A stretch of 64,000 nt of DNA from Bradyrhizobium sp. CB2312 (GCF_029714425.1 NZ_CP121668.1:6097501-6161500), one strand, 5' to 3'. Positions 34,064 to 43,383 are shown, counted from the stretch's first letter. A program made the numbers and translations. The notes: generated by a model not told the origin, from the sequence alone.

Positions 34064-36277
34064 ATGAACAAGAAGATTCTTCTTTCCCTGATTGCGGCGA
34101 TGTCGCTCGCCACATCGCTGGCCGGTGTTGCGACGCCTGTGCGTGCGGGCGATGACGACCAGGACCGCGACTTCGGCAATTTCCGCAATCGCGATCACGG
34201 TGGCGGCCATCATGGCCACAAGTCGAAGCAGGTCGTGCTGATCTCGCTCGACGGCGCCAAGCCCAATTTCATCCAGCAATTCATCGAGGAAGGCGTGTTG
34301 CCGCGTGACGGCGGCCTGGCGCGGCTGAGCCGCCACGGCGCAGTGGCGCTGCAGAACGTGACGGCCTCGCCATCGCTCACGGCAGTGTCGCATATCGAGA
34401 TCGCCACCGGCTCGAACGCGGTTCACAACGACATCCCCTCGAACACGTTCCAGGCCGCCGTCGCGCCGATCTCCTCGAGCATCAGCGGCTTCGCGGCCCC
34501 GATTGGCGGTTATCAGGAGAGCCCGCTCGGGCCTTCGCCGCACCCGACGGCCGAACCGCTGTGGGTGCAGCTCCGCCAGCAGGGCAAGAAAGTCGCCACC
34601 GCGACCTGGCCCGGCGGCGACGGCGCCGACATCTCCATCAACGGCACCGTGGTGCAACCGGCGCAGCCGACCCGTGTGACCAACTACACCGTGCCGTTCG
34701 GTGCGTTCGGCGGCCTCTCCGCCCAGGGCTTCTCGCTGACCCAATCCGACTTCGCGCCCGATGCCGGCGTCGTCGCAGGACTCCAGGCAGCCGGCCATTT
34801 CTCCTTCAGCCCGGTGCTGGTGACGACCAACCCGATCGAGTCGTTCTCGTGCTCCTCGGCGCAGACCTCGACCTGCTCCAGCAACGCGGCGACGTTCGAC
34901 GTCAAATATTCGATCCGCGTCGCGGCGATCGACACCACCAACGACAACAAGGTGAACTACGACACGCTGGTGTTCTTCGATACCACGCAGGGCATCAAGC
35001 GAGGACCGTTCCACGCTCCCTCGACCGGACCTGCCTATGCCAAGTTCGGCGACGAGAACGCGCCGTTCTTCTTCGAGGGCAGCGGCGCCAAGGTCGGTGC
35101 CGCCTATTACGTCTCGCAGCTGTCGCCCGATCTCTCCGTGGTGCGCTTCGCCCGCTACGGTGCCAACTACATCCCGCGCAACACGCCGGTGCTGGCCGAT
35201 GTCGACGACATCAACAACAACATCGGCTTCTGGCGTCCGCAGGCCGATTTCCGCATTCCGGAGCGGCTGAGCCCCGGCTTCACCAATTTCCCCGACATCG
35301 AGATCGAGGCGATGTTCGAGGACATGGTCAAGACCTTCGTGCGCTACCAGGCCGAGATCGGTGAGCGCGCGATCCAGAATCATCCCGACGCCGACCTCGT
35401 CATGGTCTATATCGAGCAGCCGGACGGCTCCGAGCATCAGTTCCTGCTCACCGATCCGCGCCAGGGCACCAACCCGAAGGATCCGAACTCGATCGGCGCC
35501 GGCCAGGATCCTGCCAAGGTCAAGCGCTACGCCTCCTACATCCGCTTCGCCTATCAGGTCGCCGACAAGGCGGTGAAGAAGATCGCCGATGCGGCGGGCT
35601 CCGACAGCAACGTCATCGTGGTCTCCGACCACGGCTTCGCCCCGTTCCACACCTCGGTCAGCATGACCAACATCCTGAAGAACGCCGGCATCGACACCAC
35701 GAAGCTCGCGATCCGCACCTCGGGTCCGGCGGTCAACATCTACGTCAACCTCCAGAACCGCGAACAGGGCGGCACCGTCGATCTTTCGACCTATAAGGCG
35801 CTGGTCGCGCAGATCGCTGACGCAGTGAAGAACGCGGTCGATCCCAATCCGAAGTTCAACTACTCGCTCGACAGTGGACGCATCTTCAACGTAGTGGAGA
35901 CCCGGCCGCTGCAATGCAACGCCGGAACCGGGCTGTGCACCAGCAAGACCATCGGCCAGGATTTCGGCGATGTGTTCGCGCTGATGGCGCCGGGTTACAA
36001 TTTCGACGGCATCCAGAACCCCGGCGTCGCGCGCCTCGGCGACCCCGCGTTCAACGCGGCAACGACCATGCTGTCGATGCCGAACTTCTACGGCGCGCAC
36101 GGCCATGATCCCGAGCTGCCGGTGATGAGCGCGACCTTCATCGCCGCAGGTCCCGATATCCGCAAGACCACGATCCGGCGCATGCGCAACCTCGACGTCG
36201 CGCCGACGATCATGCAGATCCTCGGCGTCAGGCCGCACCAGGTCGACGGCGAGGTGCTGCGCGAGATCCTGCGCTGA
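34064..36277 (+). CDS. Secreted alkaline-phosphatase-superfamily protein (type I phosphodiesterase/nucleotide pyrophosphatase type)
   Basis: About 737 residues. The N-terminus MNKKILLSLIAAMSLATSLAGVATPVRAG is a signal peptide, followed by a His/Asp-rich stretch (DDDQDRDF...HGGGHHGHK) that may bind metal. The core starts VVLISLDGAKPNF (first metal aspartate about residue 63), with TASPSLTAVSHIEIATG carrying the nucleophile Ser/Thr. Later come MVYIEQPDGSEHQ, VIVVSDHGFAPFH and FYGAHGHDPELPVMSATFIAAGPDIR. Such enzymes split phosphate diesters or monoesters outside the inner membrane. Substrate unknown. Confidence 0.83.
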   Translation: MNKKILLSLIAAMSLATSLAGVATPVRAGDDDQDRDFGNFRNRDHGGGHHGHKSKQVVLISLDGAKPNFIQQFIEEGVLPRDGGLARLSRHGAVALQNVTASPSLTAVSHIEIATGSNAVHNDIPSNTFQAAVAPISSSISGFAAPIGGYQESPLGPSPHPTAEPLWVQLRQQGKKVATATWPGGDGADISINGTVVQPAQPTRVTNYTVPFGAFGGLSAQGFSLTQSDFAPDAGVVAGLQAAGHFSFSPVLVTTNPIESFSCSSAQTSTCSSNAATFDVKYSIRVAAIDTTNDNKVNYDTLVFFDTTQGIKRGPFHAPSTGPAYAKFGDENAPFFFEGSGAKVGAAYYVSQLSPDLSVVRFARYGANYIPRNTPVLADVDDINNNIGFWRPQADFRIPERLSPGFTNFPDIEIEAMFEDMVKTFVRYQAEIGERAIQNHPDADLVMVYIEQPDGSEHQFLLTDPRQGTNPKDPNSIGAGQDPAKVKRYASYIRFAYQVADKAVKKIADAAGSDSNVIVVSDHGFAPFHTSVSMTNILKNAGIDTTKLAIRTSGPAVNIYVNLQNREQGGTVDLSTYKALVAQIADAVKNAVDPNPKFNYSLDSGRIFNVVETRPLQCNAGTGLCTSKTIGQDFGDVFALMAPGYNFDGIQNPGVARLGDPAFNAATTMLSMPNFYGAHGHDPELPVMSATFIAAGPDIRKTTIRRMRNLDVAPTIMQILGVRPHQVDGEVLREILR

Positions 36278-36298
36278 AGCAGGCCGCAGTGAAGACTC

Positions 36299-36330
36299 AG
36301 CCGATGGACGCCCAGCAGCGCCCATCGGCT
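36299..36330 (+). terminator. Candidate terminator hairpin behind the phosphodiesterase-type gene
   Basis: AGCCGATGG (36299-36307) pairs with CCATCGGCT (36322-36330) across a 14-base loop, followed by a short TCTTG. The hairpin lies 21 nt behind the stop, a normal terminator position. The T-run is weak. Confidence 0.5.
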
Positions 36331-36392
36331 TCTTGCGGCCGCGGGTTCCACTCCTGGATGCCGTCCTGTCTCGAATGGTCTTATCCGATCAA

Positions 36393-38945
36393 CTAGAACC
36401 GAAGCCGGCGCGCCCAGAGCGGCTTCAGAAATTCCAGCGCTGTCAGCACCAGCAGTCCCGCACCAAGCGGGACCATCAGATCGTTCAGATGCAACGGTCC
36501 GAATCGAAACAGCGCGGTGACCGGAGGCCAGAACAGCGTGGTGGCGAGGATGAGGGCGATCGACAGGAATATCCAGAGCAGTGCGCGATTGGGACGGAAG
36601 AATGCCGACAGGAATGATGCGCTGAAAGACCGGTTGACCAGAACCAGTGCGACGACACAGACGACCAGCGCAACGAAGGCGAGCGCCCGCGCCTCGTCCG
36701 GGGGCACCCCGGAGCGAAGCGCGACGACGAAGATGACGGCAATCAGCGCAAGGGACGGCGCACCCTGCAGAACGCTCCAGCCGACCAATGGCCACGAGAA
36801 CAGCTCGGAATCGGCCCGCCGCGGCGGACGCGACATCACATCGCGCTCTTCGCGCTCGGCCTCGAACACGAGTGAGCAGACCGGATCGATGATCAATTCC
36901 AGAAACGCGATGTGAACGGGCCCAAGAATCAGGGGAAGCCCTAGCACCAGTGGGAGCAGCGCAAGCCCCGCTATCGGGACGTGAACGGCGAAGATGAAGG
37001 CCATCGCCTTGCGCAGATTGTCGTAGATTCTGCGGCCCAGGCGAATGGCCGACACGATCGAGTCGAAATCGTCGTCGAGCAGGACGATCGAAGACGCCTC
37101 CCGCGCAACGTCAGTCCCGCGCCCTCCCATCGCGATGCCGATGTGGGCCGCTTTCAGCGAGGGAGCGTCGTTGACGCCGTCACCGGTCATCGCCACGATC
37201 TCGCCGTTGCGTTTCATGGCTTCGACGATGCGCAACTTCTGTTCCGGCAGCACCCGTGCGAACACGTTCACATGCCGGACGCGCTCCGCAAGCTCCAGAT
37301 CGTCCGCCAGCTTGATCTGATCGCCAGTCATGACGTCCCGGACGTCGATCCCTGCCTGGCTCGCGATGGCAACAGCCGTCGCCGGATAGTCGCCCGTGAT
37401 CATGACGACGCGAATCCCCGCCGCACGGCATTCACGAACCGCCTCGGGCACATGGGGGCGCAGCGGATCGGCAAGCCCGACCAGGCCGACAAAGCGAAAC
37501 GCGAAAGCCTCCTGGGACGGCGGGAGTGCCGCGTCCTCGCAGATGGCAACCGCCATTCCGAGCACGCGAAGCCCGTCCTTTGCCATTGCGCCGACGGCAT
37601 CTCTCACCGTCTCTTGACCCGCGTCGCTGAGCCTGCACAGGCGCGCAATCGCCTCAGGCGCGCCTTTGGCGCAGACGAGGAGGTCCGCCCGGACGGACGT
37701 CCGCCAGACCTGCGTCATGGCGAGCAGTTCAGGGCGCAGACCATAGGTGCGCACGAGCGCCCTCTCGCGATCCGGCGCCTCGTCGTGCCGCAACGCATCG
37801 CGCGCAAACAGGTGCAGCGCCTTCTCCATCGGATCGAACGGGTCCAGCGAACTCGCCAGGGCGCCGCAGCGCGCCAACTCGACAAATTCGGGCCTGACGC
37901 GATCTGATCGGGCTGCCGCCGGGCGCATGCGTGCTCCATCGAGCAGTCGTAGTTCTGCGACAGACATCCGATTTTGCGTCAGTGTTCCGGTCTTGTCGGT
38001 GCAGAGGACGCTCGCAGAACCGAGGACCTCGATGGCTGCGCCTCGCCGCGTCAGAACGCGGGCTTGCGAAATCCGCCATGCTCCCATCGCCATGAAGACC
38101 GTGAGCACGACGCCAAACTCTTCCGGAAGCATCGACATGCCGATGGCGACGCCCGCAAGCAATGCTTGCAGCCAATCCCCCCGCAAGACGCCGTAGAGCG
38201 CAATGGCGGCCAGACTGACCGCAAGCCCGCCGAGGAAGCAAAGCCGCACCAGTCTTGCGGTCTGCTGCTGAAGCCGGGGCGGCTCGGCCTGTAAGCCACG
38301 CAGCGACAGACCGATCTTCCCGATCTCGCTGCGCGGTCCGGTGGCCTCGACCAACGCCCGTCCCTCGCCGCGCACGACAAGCGAGCCGGAATACGCGAAG
38401 GGCTGATCCTCCCCGCCTGGCCGGTGATCGACCACAGCGCCCTTGTCGAAGACCAGCTTGCTGACCGGCACCGACTCGCCCGTCAGCAGGGACTCGTCGA
38501 TTTGCAAATCGCGCGCGTCGACAAGGACAGCGTCGGCTGGAATCCGGTCGCCTTCACCAAGGACGAGGAGGTCGCCGCGTACGACCTCACGGCCCGGGAT
38601 TCGCTGAGCCGTGCCGTCCCGCACCACGAGCGCGCGCGGGCTGGTCAGGTCACGCAAGGCGTCGAGCACGCGCTCGGTCCGGGTCTCCTGCACCACCGTG
38701 ATCACGATGGACATCGCACCGAATGCGAGGAGGATCAGCGCCTCCTTGAGGTCGCCGAGCACGAGGTAGATCAGCCCGCCGCAAAGGAGCAGCAAGAGCA
38801 TCGGCTCGCGGAGCACTTCCACGACGATGCGCAAGGGGTTGCGTCGTTCGGGCCGAGGCAGCTCGTTGTAGCCGTCCTTTTCCAGCCGCGCCCGGGCCTC
38901 GGCCTGGCTCAGCCCGGATGGTCGCGTGCTCGCCGTGCCGCTCAC
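36393..38945 (-). CDS. Cation-translocating P-type ATPase
   Basis: This 850-residue P-type ATPase carries TGES (about 155-158), the phosphorylation motif CTDKTGTLTQNRM (Asp317) and GDGVND in the hinge, plus a C-terminal membrane domain. Transmembrane helix 4 reads SMLPEEFGVVLT instead of the PEGLP of typical calcium pumps, so the ion is uncertain. The GTG at 38945 is chosen because it overlaps the stop of the small upstream gene (GTGA) and begins protein-like sequence. The N-terminus is Ser/Thr-rich, then a cation ATPase N-terminal domain (GLSQAEARARLEKDGYNELP). Confidence 0.83.
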   Translation of the reverse strand: MSGTASTRPSGLSQAEARARLEKDGYNELPRPERRNPLRIVVEVLREPMLLLLLCGGLIYLVLGDLKEALILLAFGAMSIVITVVQETRTERVLDALRDLTSPRALVVRDGTAQRIPGREVVRGDLLVLGEGDRIPADAVLVDARDLQIDESLLTGESVPVSKLVFDKGAVVDHRPGGEDQPFAYSGSLVVRGEGRALVEATGPRSEIGKIGLSLRGLQAEPPRLQQQTARLVRLCFLGGLAVSLAAIALYGVLRGDWLQALLAGVAIGMSMLPEEFGVVLTVFMAMGAWRISQARVLTRRGAAIEVLGSASVLCTDKTGTLTQNRMSVAELRLLDGARMRPAAARSDRVRPEFVELARCGALASSLDPFDPMEKALHLFARDALRHDEAPDRERALVRTYGLRPELLAMTQVWRTSVRADLLVCAKGAPEAIARLCRLSDAGQETVRDAVGAMAKDGLRVLGMAVAICEDAALPPSQEAFAFRFVGLVGLADPLRPHVPEAVRECRAAGIRVVMITGDYPATAVAIASQAGIDVRDVMTGDQIKLADDLELAERVRHVNVFARVLPEQKLRIVEAMKRNGEIVAMTGDGVNDAPSLKAAHIGIAMGGRGTDVAREASSIVLLDDDFDSIVSAIRLGRRIYDNLRKAMAFIFAVHVPIAGLALLPLVLGLPLILGPVHIAFLELIIDPVCSLVFEAEREERDVMSRPPRRADSELFSWPLVGWSVLQGAPSLALIAVIFVVALRSGVPPDEARALAFVALVVCVVALVLVNRSFSASFLSAFFRPNRALLWIFLSIALILATTLFWPPVTALFRFGPLHLNDLMVPLGAGLLVLTALEFLKPLWARRLRF

Positions 38946-39109
38946 GTCTTCCGCCGCAGGCTCCAAAGCGTTCCGGCGCCCAGAGCGGCGGTCACGAGCA
39001 GGATGGCGACGAAGGTCTGGATGATGGTGAAGTTGAGCGCGTCGCGCGCGACGAACAGCGCGGTAATGGCGCCGGCCGCGACAAAGAGAATGCGAAAGAT
39101 CAGACTCAT
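38942..39109 (-). CDS. Small two-span membrane protein, 55 aa, coupled to the P-type ATPase
   Basis: The start at 39109 follows GGAGG at a good distance. The sequence has two hydrophobic helices (LIFRILFVAAGAITALFVA and FTIIQTFVAILLVTAALGAG) separated by RDALNF, and a basic tail LWSLRRKT. Its stop overlaps the GTG start of the ATPase, so the two are translated together. It may be a small regulatory or assembly subunit of the pump, like KdpF or other pump microproteins. No family was recognised. Confidence 0.7.
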   Translation of the reverse strand: MSLIFRILFVAAGAITALFVARDALNFTIIQTFVAILLVTAALGAGTLWSLRRKT

Positions 39110-39257
39110 GGCCACGCCTCCAGGTTGGCATGACCTGGAGCCCGCGCCCTCGATATCGGGGCGCAGCGCGCCGTAGCCGATCATGCGGGGCGTACCTTAA
39201 CTGGACGCCACGGCCCGGATTTTGCGGCAGATCAAGCCTGCCCTGAAGCGGATACCG

Positions 39258-39401
39258 CTACTGCTTCGCCATCAGATCGAGCGCCGGAGCAAAGCGCTCG
39301 GCAAACGTCAAGGTCTTGGCGTGGTGTACCGCGGCGAACGACGCCGATATTCCTGCCGAGGCAACTGCGAGCAAGGCAACGGCGAAAACCAGACGGCGCA
39401 T
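39258..39401 (-). CDS. Small exported protein, 47 aa
   Basis: A perfect AGGAGG lies five bases before the ATG at 39401. The peptide has a signal sequence (MRRLVFAVALLAVASAGISASFA) and a mature part of only about 24 residues (AVHHAKTLTFAERFAPALDLMAKQ). No family recognised. It lies between the ATPase operon and a DUF2188-like gene, on its own promoter. The strong ribosome site is the main evidence that it is real. Confidence 0.6.
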   Translation of the reverse strand: MRRLVFAVALLAVASAGISASFAAVHHAKTLTFAERFAPALDLMAKQ

Positions 39402-39678
39402 TACGGCCTCCTGTGTGAGCTCGACTACCCCCAACACATGGGGCGGCTCTGTTTCAGGACGGTTTCGTCGCTGCGGAAAATGATGTCGCTCAAGCGGCTG
39501 TGATGAGAGCCACCTTATCGGGCCGCGCGCCGTGACCAACTAACGAAGTATCGCGATTGTCTTGCAGCGGACGCGGGCCGCATCGGGAATTTCGCACGCG
39601 CGATGACGATCGCGATTAGCAGGACCGCCGCGACAGGCGGCGTTTGCTGGAGTGCGGAGGTATCGAGGAATTACGCAG

Positions 39679-39834
39679 ATGAAAATCGTCATCCGGAAGC
39701 TCAATGGCCTGTGGCACCTCTTCGTCGGATCGAGCCAGATCCGAACGCCCTTCCTGGACACCCAGGACCGCGCGCTGGTCGTCACTTACGCCCGTCGCGC
39801 CTATCCCGGCGCCAAGATCTTCCAACGCGATTGA
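39679..39834 (+). CDS. Small protein, 51 aa, DUF2188-like
   Basis: The sequence MKIVIRKLNGLWHLFVGSSQIRTPFLDTQDRALVVTYARRAYPGAKIFQRD resembles small DUF2188-type proteins: a basic beta hairpin, then a helix and a final strand. The ATG at 39679 is preceded by GAGG at a somewhat long distance. Function unknown. It is convergent with the ParB-like gene, 15 nt away. Confidence 0.55.
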   Translation: MKIVIRKLNGLWHLFVGSSQIRTPFLDTQDRALVVTYARRAYPGAKIFQRD

Positions 39835-39849
39835 TATGGGCGCTGACGC

Positions 39850-40479
39850 CTAATCATCGTCCGCCGGACCGCACCAGCCGGGCAGATAGATTGCATCCTT
39901 GCTCTTGGCCGATGACAATGCCTTTTCCAGCGCCTTGTCGAAATTGGCGTCCACCGCCTTGCGCGTCAGCTTCCGGCGCAGAAAGTCGGCCCACAGGAAT
40001 TCCGAGAACGGCGTGGTGTCCTTGGCAAAGCCGCCCATGCGGCGGAGCTCGCCGGCAAGGCTGCGGAACGGGTCGTCCTTGAGATCGGCGACCGATTTCG
40101 GCAGATCGCGGAACGGACGGCGCTCGCCCTTGGCGTCGTAGGGATAGACCCAGCGCTTGTTGTCCATCACGCCCCAGAACGCCTCGCGCTCGACCATCCG
40201 GAGGTCGCCGACGACGGTCACCAGCACCTCCTTGATGCCCTCGTCATGCAGCGCGCGGCCGAGATGATGATGGTCGATCACGTAGTAGCGCAGGTCCGGC
40301 CCGTAGACGACGGGGATCATGTGCGTGCCGAGCAGATCGGACTGCTTCTTCTTGCCATGCTCGCGCCAGCGCTTGCGCTTCTCCTTGACCTCCCGCATGC
40401 CGACCGTCATCTGCGTCGGCCGCAACGACAGGATCGGCACCGGATGCACTCTCGGCTCGCGCGCGTTGGTGGTGGTCAT
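39850..40479 (-). CDS. ParB-like nuclease-fold protein (ParBc_2 type)
   Basis: This 209-residue protein begins with a ParB/sulfiredoxin-like domain: VHPVPILSLRPTQMTVGMREVKEKRKRWRE and the IDHHHLGRALHDEGIKEVLVTVVGD segment, in which the catalytic-type motif is DHHHL. It lacks the helix-turn-helix of chromosome-partition ParB, so it is not a segregation protein. This stand-alone family is uncharacterised; a nucleotide-hydrolysing role is possible by analogy to ParB CTPases. A perfect 16-bp palindrome lies in the region upstream. Confidence 0.75.
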   Translation of the reverse strand: MTTTNAREPRVHPVPILSLRPTQMTVGMREVKEKRKRWREHGKKKQSDLLGTHMIPVVYGPDLRYYVIDHHHLGRALHDEGIKEVLVTVVGDLRMVEREAFWGVMDNKRWVYPYDAKGERRPFRDLPKSVADLKDDPFRSLAGELRRMGGFAKDTTPFSEFLWADFLRRKLTRKAVDANFDKALEKALSSAKSKDAIYLPGWCGPADDD

Positions 40480-40796
40480 GGTCGAAGATCCCTCGCATCG
40501 TTTCGCAACCGGTGGTCCCGGTTCCCGGATTATGACACGGGCCCGTTAGCGGGAAAATGCATTCGGTTCCGGCAGCGGGGTCACAAGCCGATGTATACGC
40601 GATAACGCCGTGGCCGTTGCTGCAGCGCAAACCGCACCTTCCTGACTCAGAGATGACAACCGGCTCCGCGCTCGTCCACAGGGTCCCGCCGAAATAGTGC
40701 GAACGCATAATGCACGCGTGCATTGAGAAGATTTTCTGCAACGCCTTCACCACGTGTGCTATCTAAAAATCGCTGCTTCGGAGTTGATCCTCACAC
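40480..40796. other. Divergent intergenic region with a 16-bp palindrome
   Basis: No supported gene. The main element is AATGCACGCGTGCATT, a perfect palindrome at 40709-40724, about 70 bp before the gene at 40797 and 230 bp from the ParB-like start. It could be an operator for the lipid A operon's first gene. The rest is unremarkable. Confidence 0.5.
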
Positions 40797-41138
40797 ATGA
40801 AGACCCAGCGGCCCATAAGCTCTGATGACGAGCACCGGGTGCTCCAGTTCAGGCCGCGCAATTCGCCCTCCCCGACGGTCCACCGGGGCAGCGGTACCGT
40901 GCAGCCGCTGCGCGTTACGCCCGAGCAGCTCGACCTGTCGCGCTACGAGCAGCCCCGCACCGAGCCGGACGATTTCCGCCACCGTATGCTCGCCAACATC
41001 GCCGCCCTCGCCTTCACCGTCGCGCTGACCGCGATCGGGATCTGGCTCGCGGTGAGCATCGCCGATCTCAGGCGGACCCAGGATTGCGTGCTGATGGGCC
41101 GCCGCGACTGCGTCAAGATCACGACGCCGCATATCTAG
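40797..41138 (+). CDS. Hypothetical single-span membrane protein, 113 aa
   Basis: A polar N-terminal region (residues 1-62) is followed by one transmembrane helix (MLANIAALAFTVALTAIGIWLAVSIADL, about 64-91) and a short tail with two cysteines (TQDCVLMGRRDCVKI). No family is recognised. It is 222 nt before acpXL on the same strand and may belong to the same transcription unit, possibly as an envelope accessory protein. Confidence 0.65.
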   Translation: MKTQRPISSDDEHRVLQFRPRNSPSPTVHRGSGTVQPLRVTPEQLDLSRYEQPRTEPDDFRHRMLANIAALAFTVALTAIGIWLAVSIADLRRTQDCVLMGRRDCVKITTPHI

Positions 41139-41360
41139 GCCCATCCCCCCGCCGGTCCCGGCCCGAAACGGCTCCGGCAAGCATCCCCAGCCCTGTCCGA
41201 GGGGCCCGTCCGGCTCCATTGAACTCGGGGCGGCGCTCCGATATACGGGCTTTCGACCCGGCCAGAGGGGGGTTTGAGGGCGTCATCTGGGGCGCGATGC
41301 CCGCCCACCGTGCCACTCTGGAAATCTGACAAATATCCGCAATATATCAAAGGCTTAGTG

Positions 41361-41648
41361 ATGTCTTCCACATTCGATCAGGTCGCCACGATCATCGCTG
41401 AAACCTGCGACATCCCGCGCGACACGATCACGCCGGATAGCCATGCCATCGACGATCTCGGCATCGACAGCCTCGATTTTCTCGACATCGCGTTTGCGAT
41501 CGACAAGCAGTTCGGCATCAAGCTGCCGCTGGAAAAGTGGACCCAGGAGGTCAACGACGGCAAGGCGACCACCGAGCAGTATTTCGTGCTGAAGAATCTG
41601 TGCGCCCGCATCGACGAACTGGTTGCGGCCAAGGGCGCGAGCGCCTAA
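41361..41648 (+). CDS. acpXL: Specialised acyl carrier protein for very-long-chain fatty acids
   Basis: This 95-residue acyl carrier protein has the 4'-phosphopantetheine serine at about residue 37 within [14 protein letters not shown]. The DFLDI motif and a longer C-terminal half ([29 protein letters not shown]) mark it as AcpXL and not housekeeping AcpP. In rhizobia AcpXL carries the 27-hydroxyoctacosanoate chain that is attached to lipid A. It opens the acpXL-fabZ-fabF-fabF-lpxXL operon. Confidence 0.9.
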   Translation: MSSTFDQVATIIAETCDIPRDTITPDSHAIDDLGIDSLDFLDIAFAIDKQFGIKLPLEKWTQEVNDGKATTEQYFVLKNLCARIDELVAAKGASA

Positions 41649-41658
41649 GGGCGCAGTC

Positions 41659-42129
41659 ATGCAACTCGAATACTTCCACATGATCGATCGCATCGTCGAC
41701 CTCAAGGTCGACGAGAAGACGATCGTCGTCGAGGCCCAGGTTCCGAAGGAGAGCACCATCTTCGAGGGGCACTTCCCGGGCTATCCCCTGATGCCTGGCG
41801 TGCTCCTGATCGAATCGATGGCGCAGGCCTCGGGCTGGCTTCAACTCGGCGTGTTCAAGTTCGAGCGCATGCCGATCCTGGCCGCCGTCAAGGAGGCCAA
41901 GGTCCGCGGCTCGGTGTTCCCAGGCGACCTCATGAGCATCGAGGCCACGCTGGCCCATGAGGGTTCCGGCTACGCCATGACCGAGGCCAAGATCAGGGTT
42001 GGCGGCAAGCTGCGCGCGAATTCGACGCTCACTTTTACGCTGATCCCCTTCCCCAATGCGGATATGCGCGGATACATGGCGCAGGTCGCCCAGCGCGTCG
42101 GATTTCCGCAACAGGCCGTATCGCCATGA
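41659..42129 (+). CDS. fabZXL: 3-hydroxyacyl-ACP dehydratase of the long-chain lipid A pathway
   Basis: This 156-residue hotdog-fold dehydratase has the catalytic His38 in FEGHFPGYPLMPGVL and Glu52 in ESMAQASG. It is the FabZ-like enzyme that dehydrates 3-hydroxyacyl-AcpXL during chain extension to C26-C30. It lies 10 nt behind acpXL, and its stop overlaps the start of the next gene by 4 nt (ATGA). Confidence 0.88.
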   Translation: MQLEYFHMIDRIVDLKVDEKTIVVEAQVPKESTIFEGHFPGYPLMPGVLLIESMAQASGWLQLGVFKFERMPILAAVKEAKVRGSVFPGDLMSIEATLAHEGSGYAMTEAKIRVGGKLRANSTLTFTLIPFPNADMRGYMAQVAQRVGFPQQAVSP

Positions 42130-43331
42130 CTGAGACTGCTTCGAAGCCCGGCCAGACGGAAGTCTGGATCACCGGCATTGGGCTTGCCACCTCGCTCGGC
42201 GAGGGCCTGGACGCCAACTGGGCCGCGCTTGAAGACAAGCGCATCAATGTCGACGAGAAGGGCTTTGCGCCCAACGTCGTGCATCCCTTGATGCCCGTCT
42301 CCTTCGACAGCCAGATCCCGAAGAAGGGCGACCAGCGCCAGATGGAAGCCTGGCAGCGCATCGGCACCTACGCTGCCGGCCTGGCGCTCGACTCCGCGGG
42401 AATCAAGGGCAACAAGGACATCCTGGCGAAGATCGACATGGTGGTCGCCGCCGGCGGCGGCGAGCGCGATCTCAACGTCGACAGCGGCGTGCTCTCGGCC
42501 GAGGCCAAGGGGGCGAACGCGCCCGGTTTCCTCAATGAGCGGCTGATGAGCGACCTCAGGCCGACGCTGTTCCTGGCGCAGCTCTCCAATTTGCTCGCCG
42601 GCAACATCGCCATCGTGCACGGCTTGGGCGGCACCTCGCGCACCTTCATGGGCGAAGAGGTCGCGGGCGCAGATGCGGCCCGCATTGCGCTTGCGCGCAT
42701 CGCCTCGGGCGAGAGCGACATTGCGCTGGTCGGCGGCTCGCATAATGGCGAGCGCAAGGACCTGATGGTCCTCTACGAATTCGGCGACTTCAATTTGAAG
42801 GACAAGTTCGCGCCCGTCTGGGCGCGCAAGGACCACGCCGGCTTCGCGCTCGGCTCGGCCGGCGCCTTCCTGGTGCTGGAATCGAAGGCGCATGCACAAG
42901 CGCGCGGCGCCAAGCCGTTCGCAAAGCTGACGAGCGTCGTTGCCGACCTCGCCCGGCGCAAGCAGCCGGGCGACATGGCCGCGACCTTGGAGAAGCTTTG
43001 GGAAAAGCTGCCGAAGCGCGAGGGCAAGGGCGCGATCATCTCGGGCGCGACCGGCACCGAGCCCGCGACCAGCGAGGAGCGCAGCTTCCTGAAGAACCAT
43101 GCCGACTTCCCGGTCCGCGCGACCGGCACGATGTTCGGTCACACCATGGAAACGCAGTTCCCGCTCGGCATCGCGCTCGCCGCGCTGTCGATCTCGCGCG
43201 GCGCGCTGTTCCCGCCGAACGATTCGACCGGGACCGAGATTGAAATGCAGGGGGCGCCCACCCAGATTGTTGTCGTGGGAGCCGGACACTGGCGCGGCGA
43301 AGGCATGGCGCTGGTCGAGGCGGTGAGCTGA
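42126..43331 (+). CDS. fabF2XL: Ketosynthase-like protein with altered active site (FabF2XL type)
   Basis: This 401-residue thiolase-fold protein belongs to the ketoacyl-ACP synthase family. By eye alignment to the neighbour at 43384, the nucleophilic Cys is replaced: the segment reads SRTFMGEEVAGADAARIALARIASGESD, placing Glu178 at the Cys site. The first catalytic His region (normally NAHGT) reads SGATGTEPATSEE. The second His is kept (FGHTMETQ). It is probably a non-condensing partner, comparable to the chain-length factor of type II polyketide synthases. A short hairpin at 43331-43346 follows it. Confidence 0.82.
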   Translation: MTETASKPGQTEVWITGIGLATSLGEGLDANWAALEDKRINVDEKGFAPNVVHPLMPVSFDSQIPKKGDQRQMEAWQRIGTYAAGLALDSAGIKGNKDILAKIDMVVAAGGGERDLNVDSGVLSAEAKGANAPGFLNERLMSDLRPTLFLAQLSNLLAGNIAIVHGLGGTSRTFMGEEVAGADAARIALARIASGESDIALVGGSHNGERKDLMVLYEFGDFNLKDKFAPVWARKDHAGFALGSAGAFLVLESKAHAQARGAKPFAKLTSVVADLARRKQPGDMAATLEKLWEKLPKREGKGAIISGATGTEPATSEERSFLKNHADFPVRATGTMFGHTMETQFPLGIALAALSISRGALFPPNDSTGTEIEMQGAPTQIVVVGAGHWRGEGMALVEAVS

Positions 43332-43383
43332 AGCGCGTTCGCGCTTTGGCTGGATGACGCTGTAGCTCTATCGGGGGAACGAC

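Noticed and set aside
33974..36325. A 783-codon frame antisense to the phosphodiesterase-type gene
   Set aside because: The plus-strand protein has a signal peptide and all superfamily motifs; the antisense product has none.
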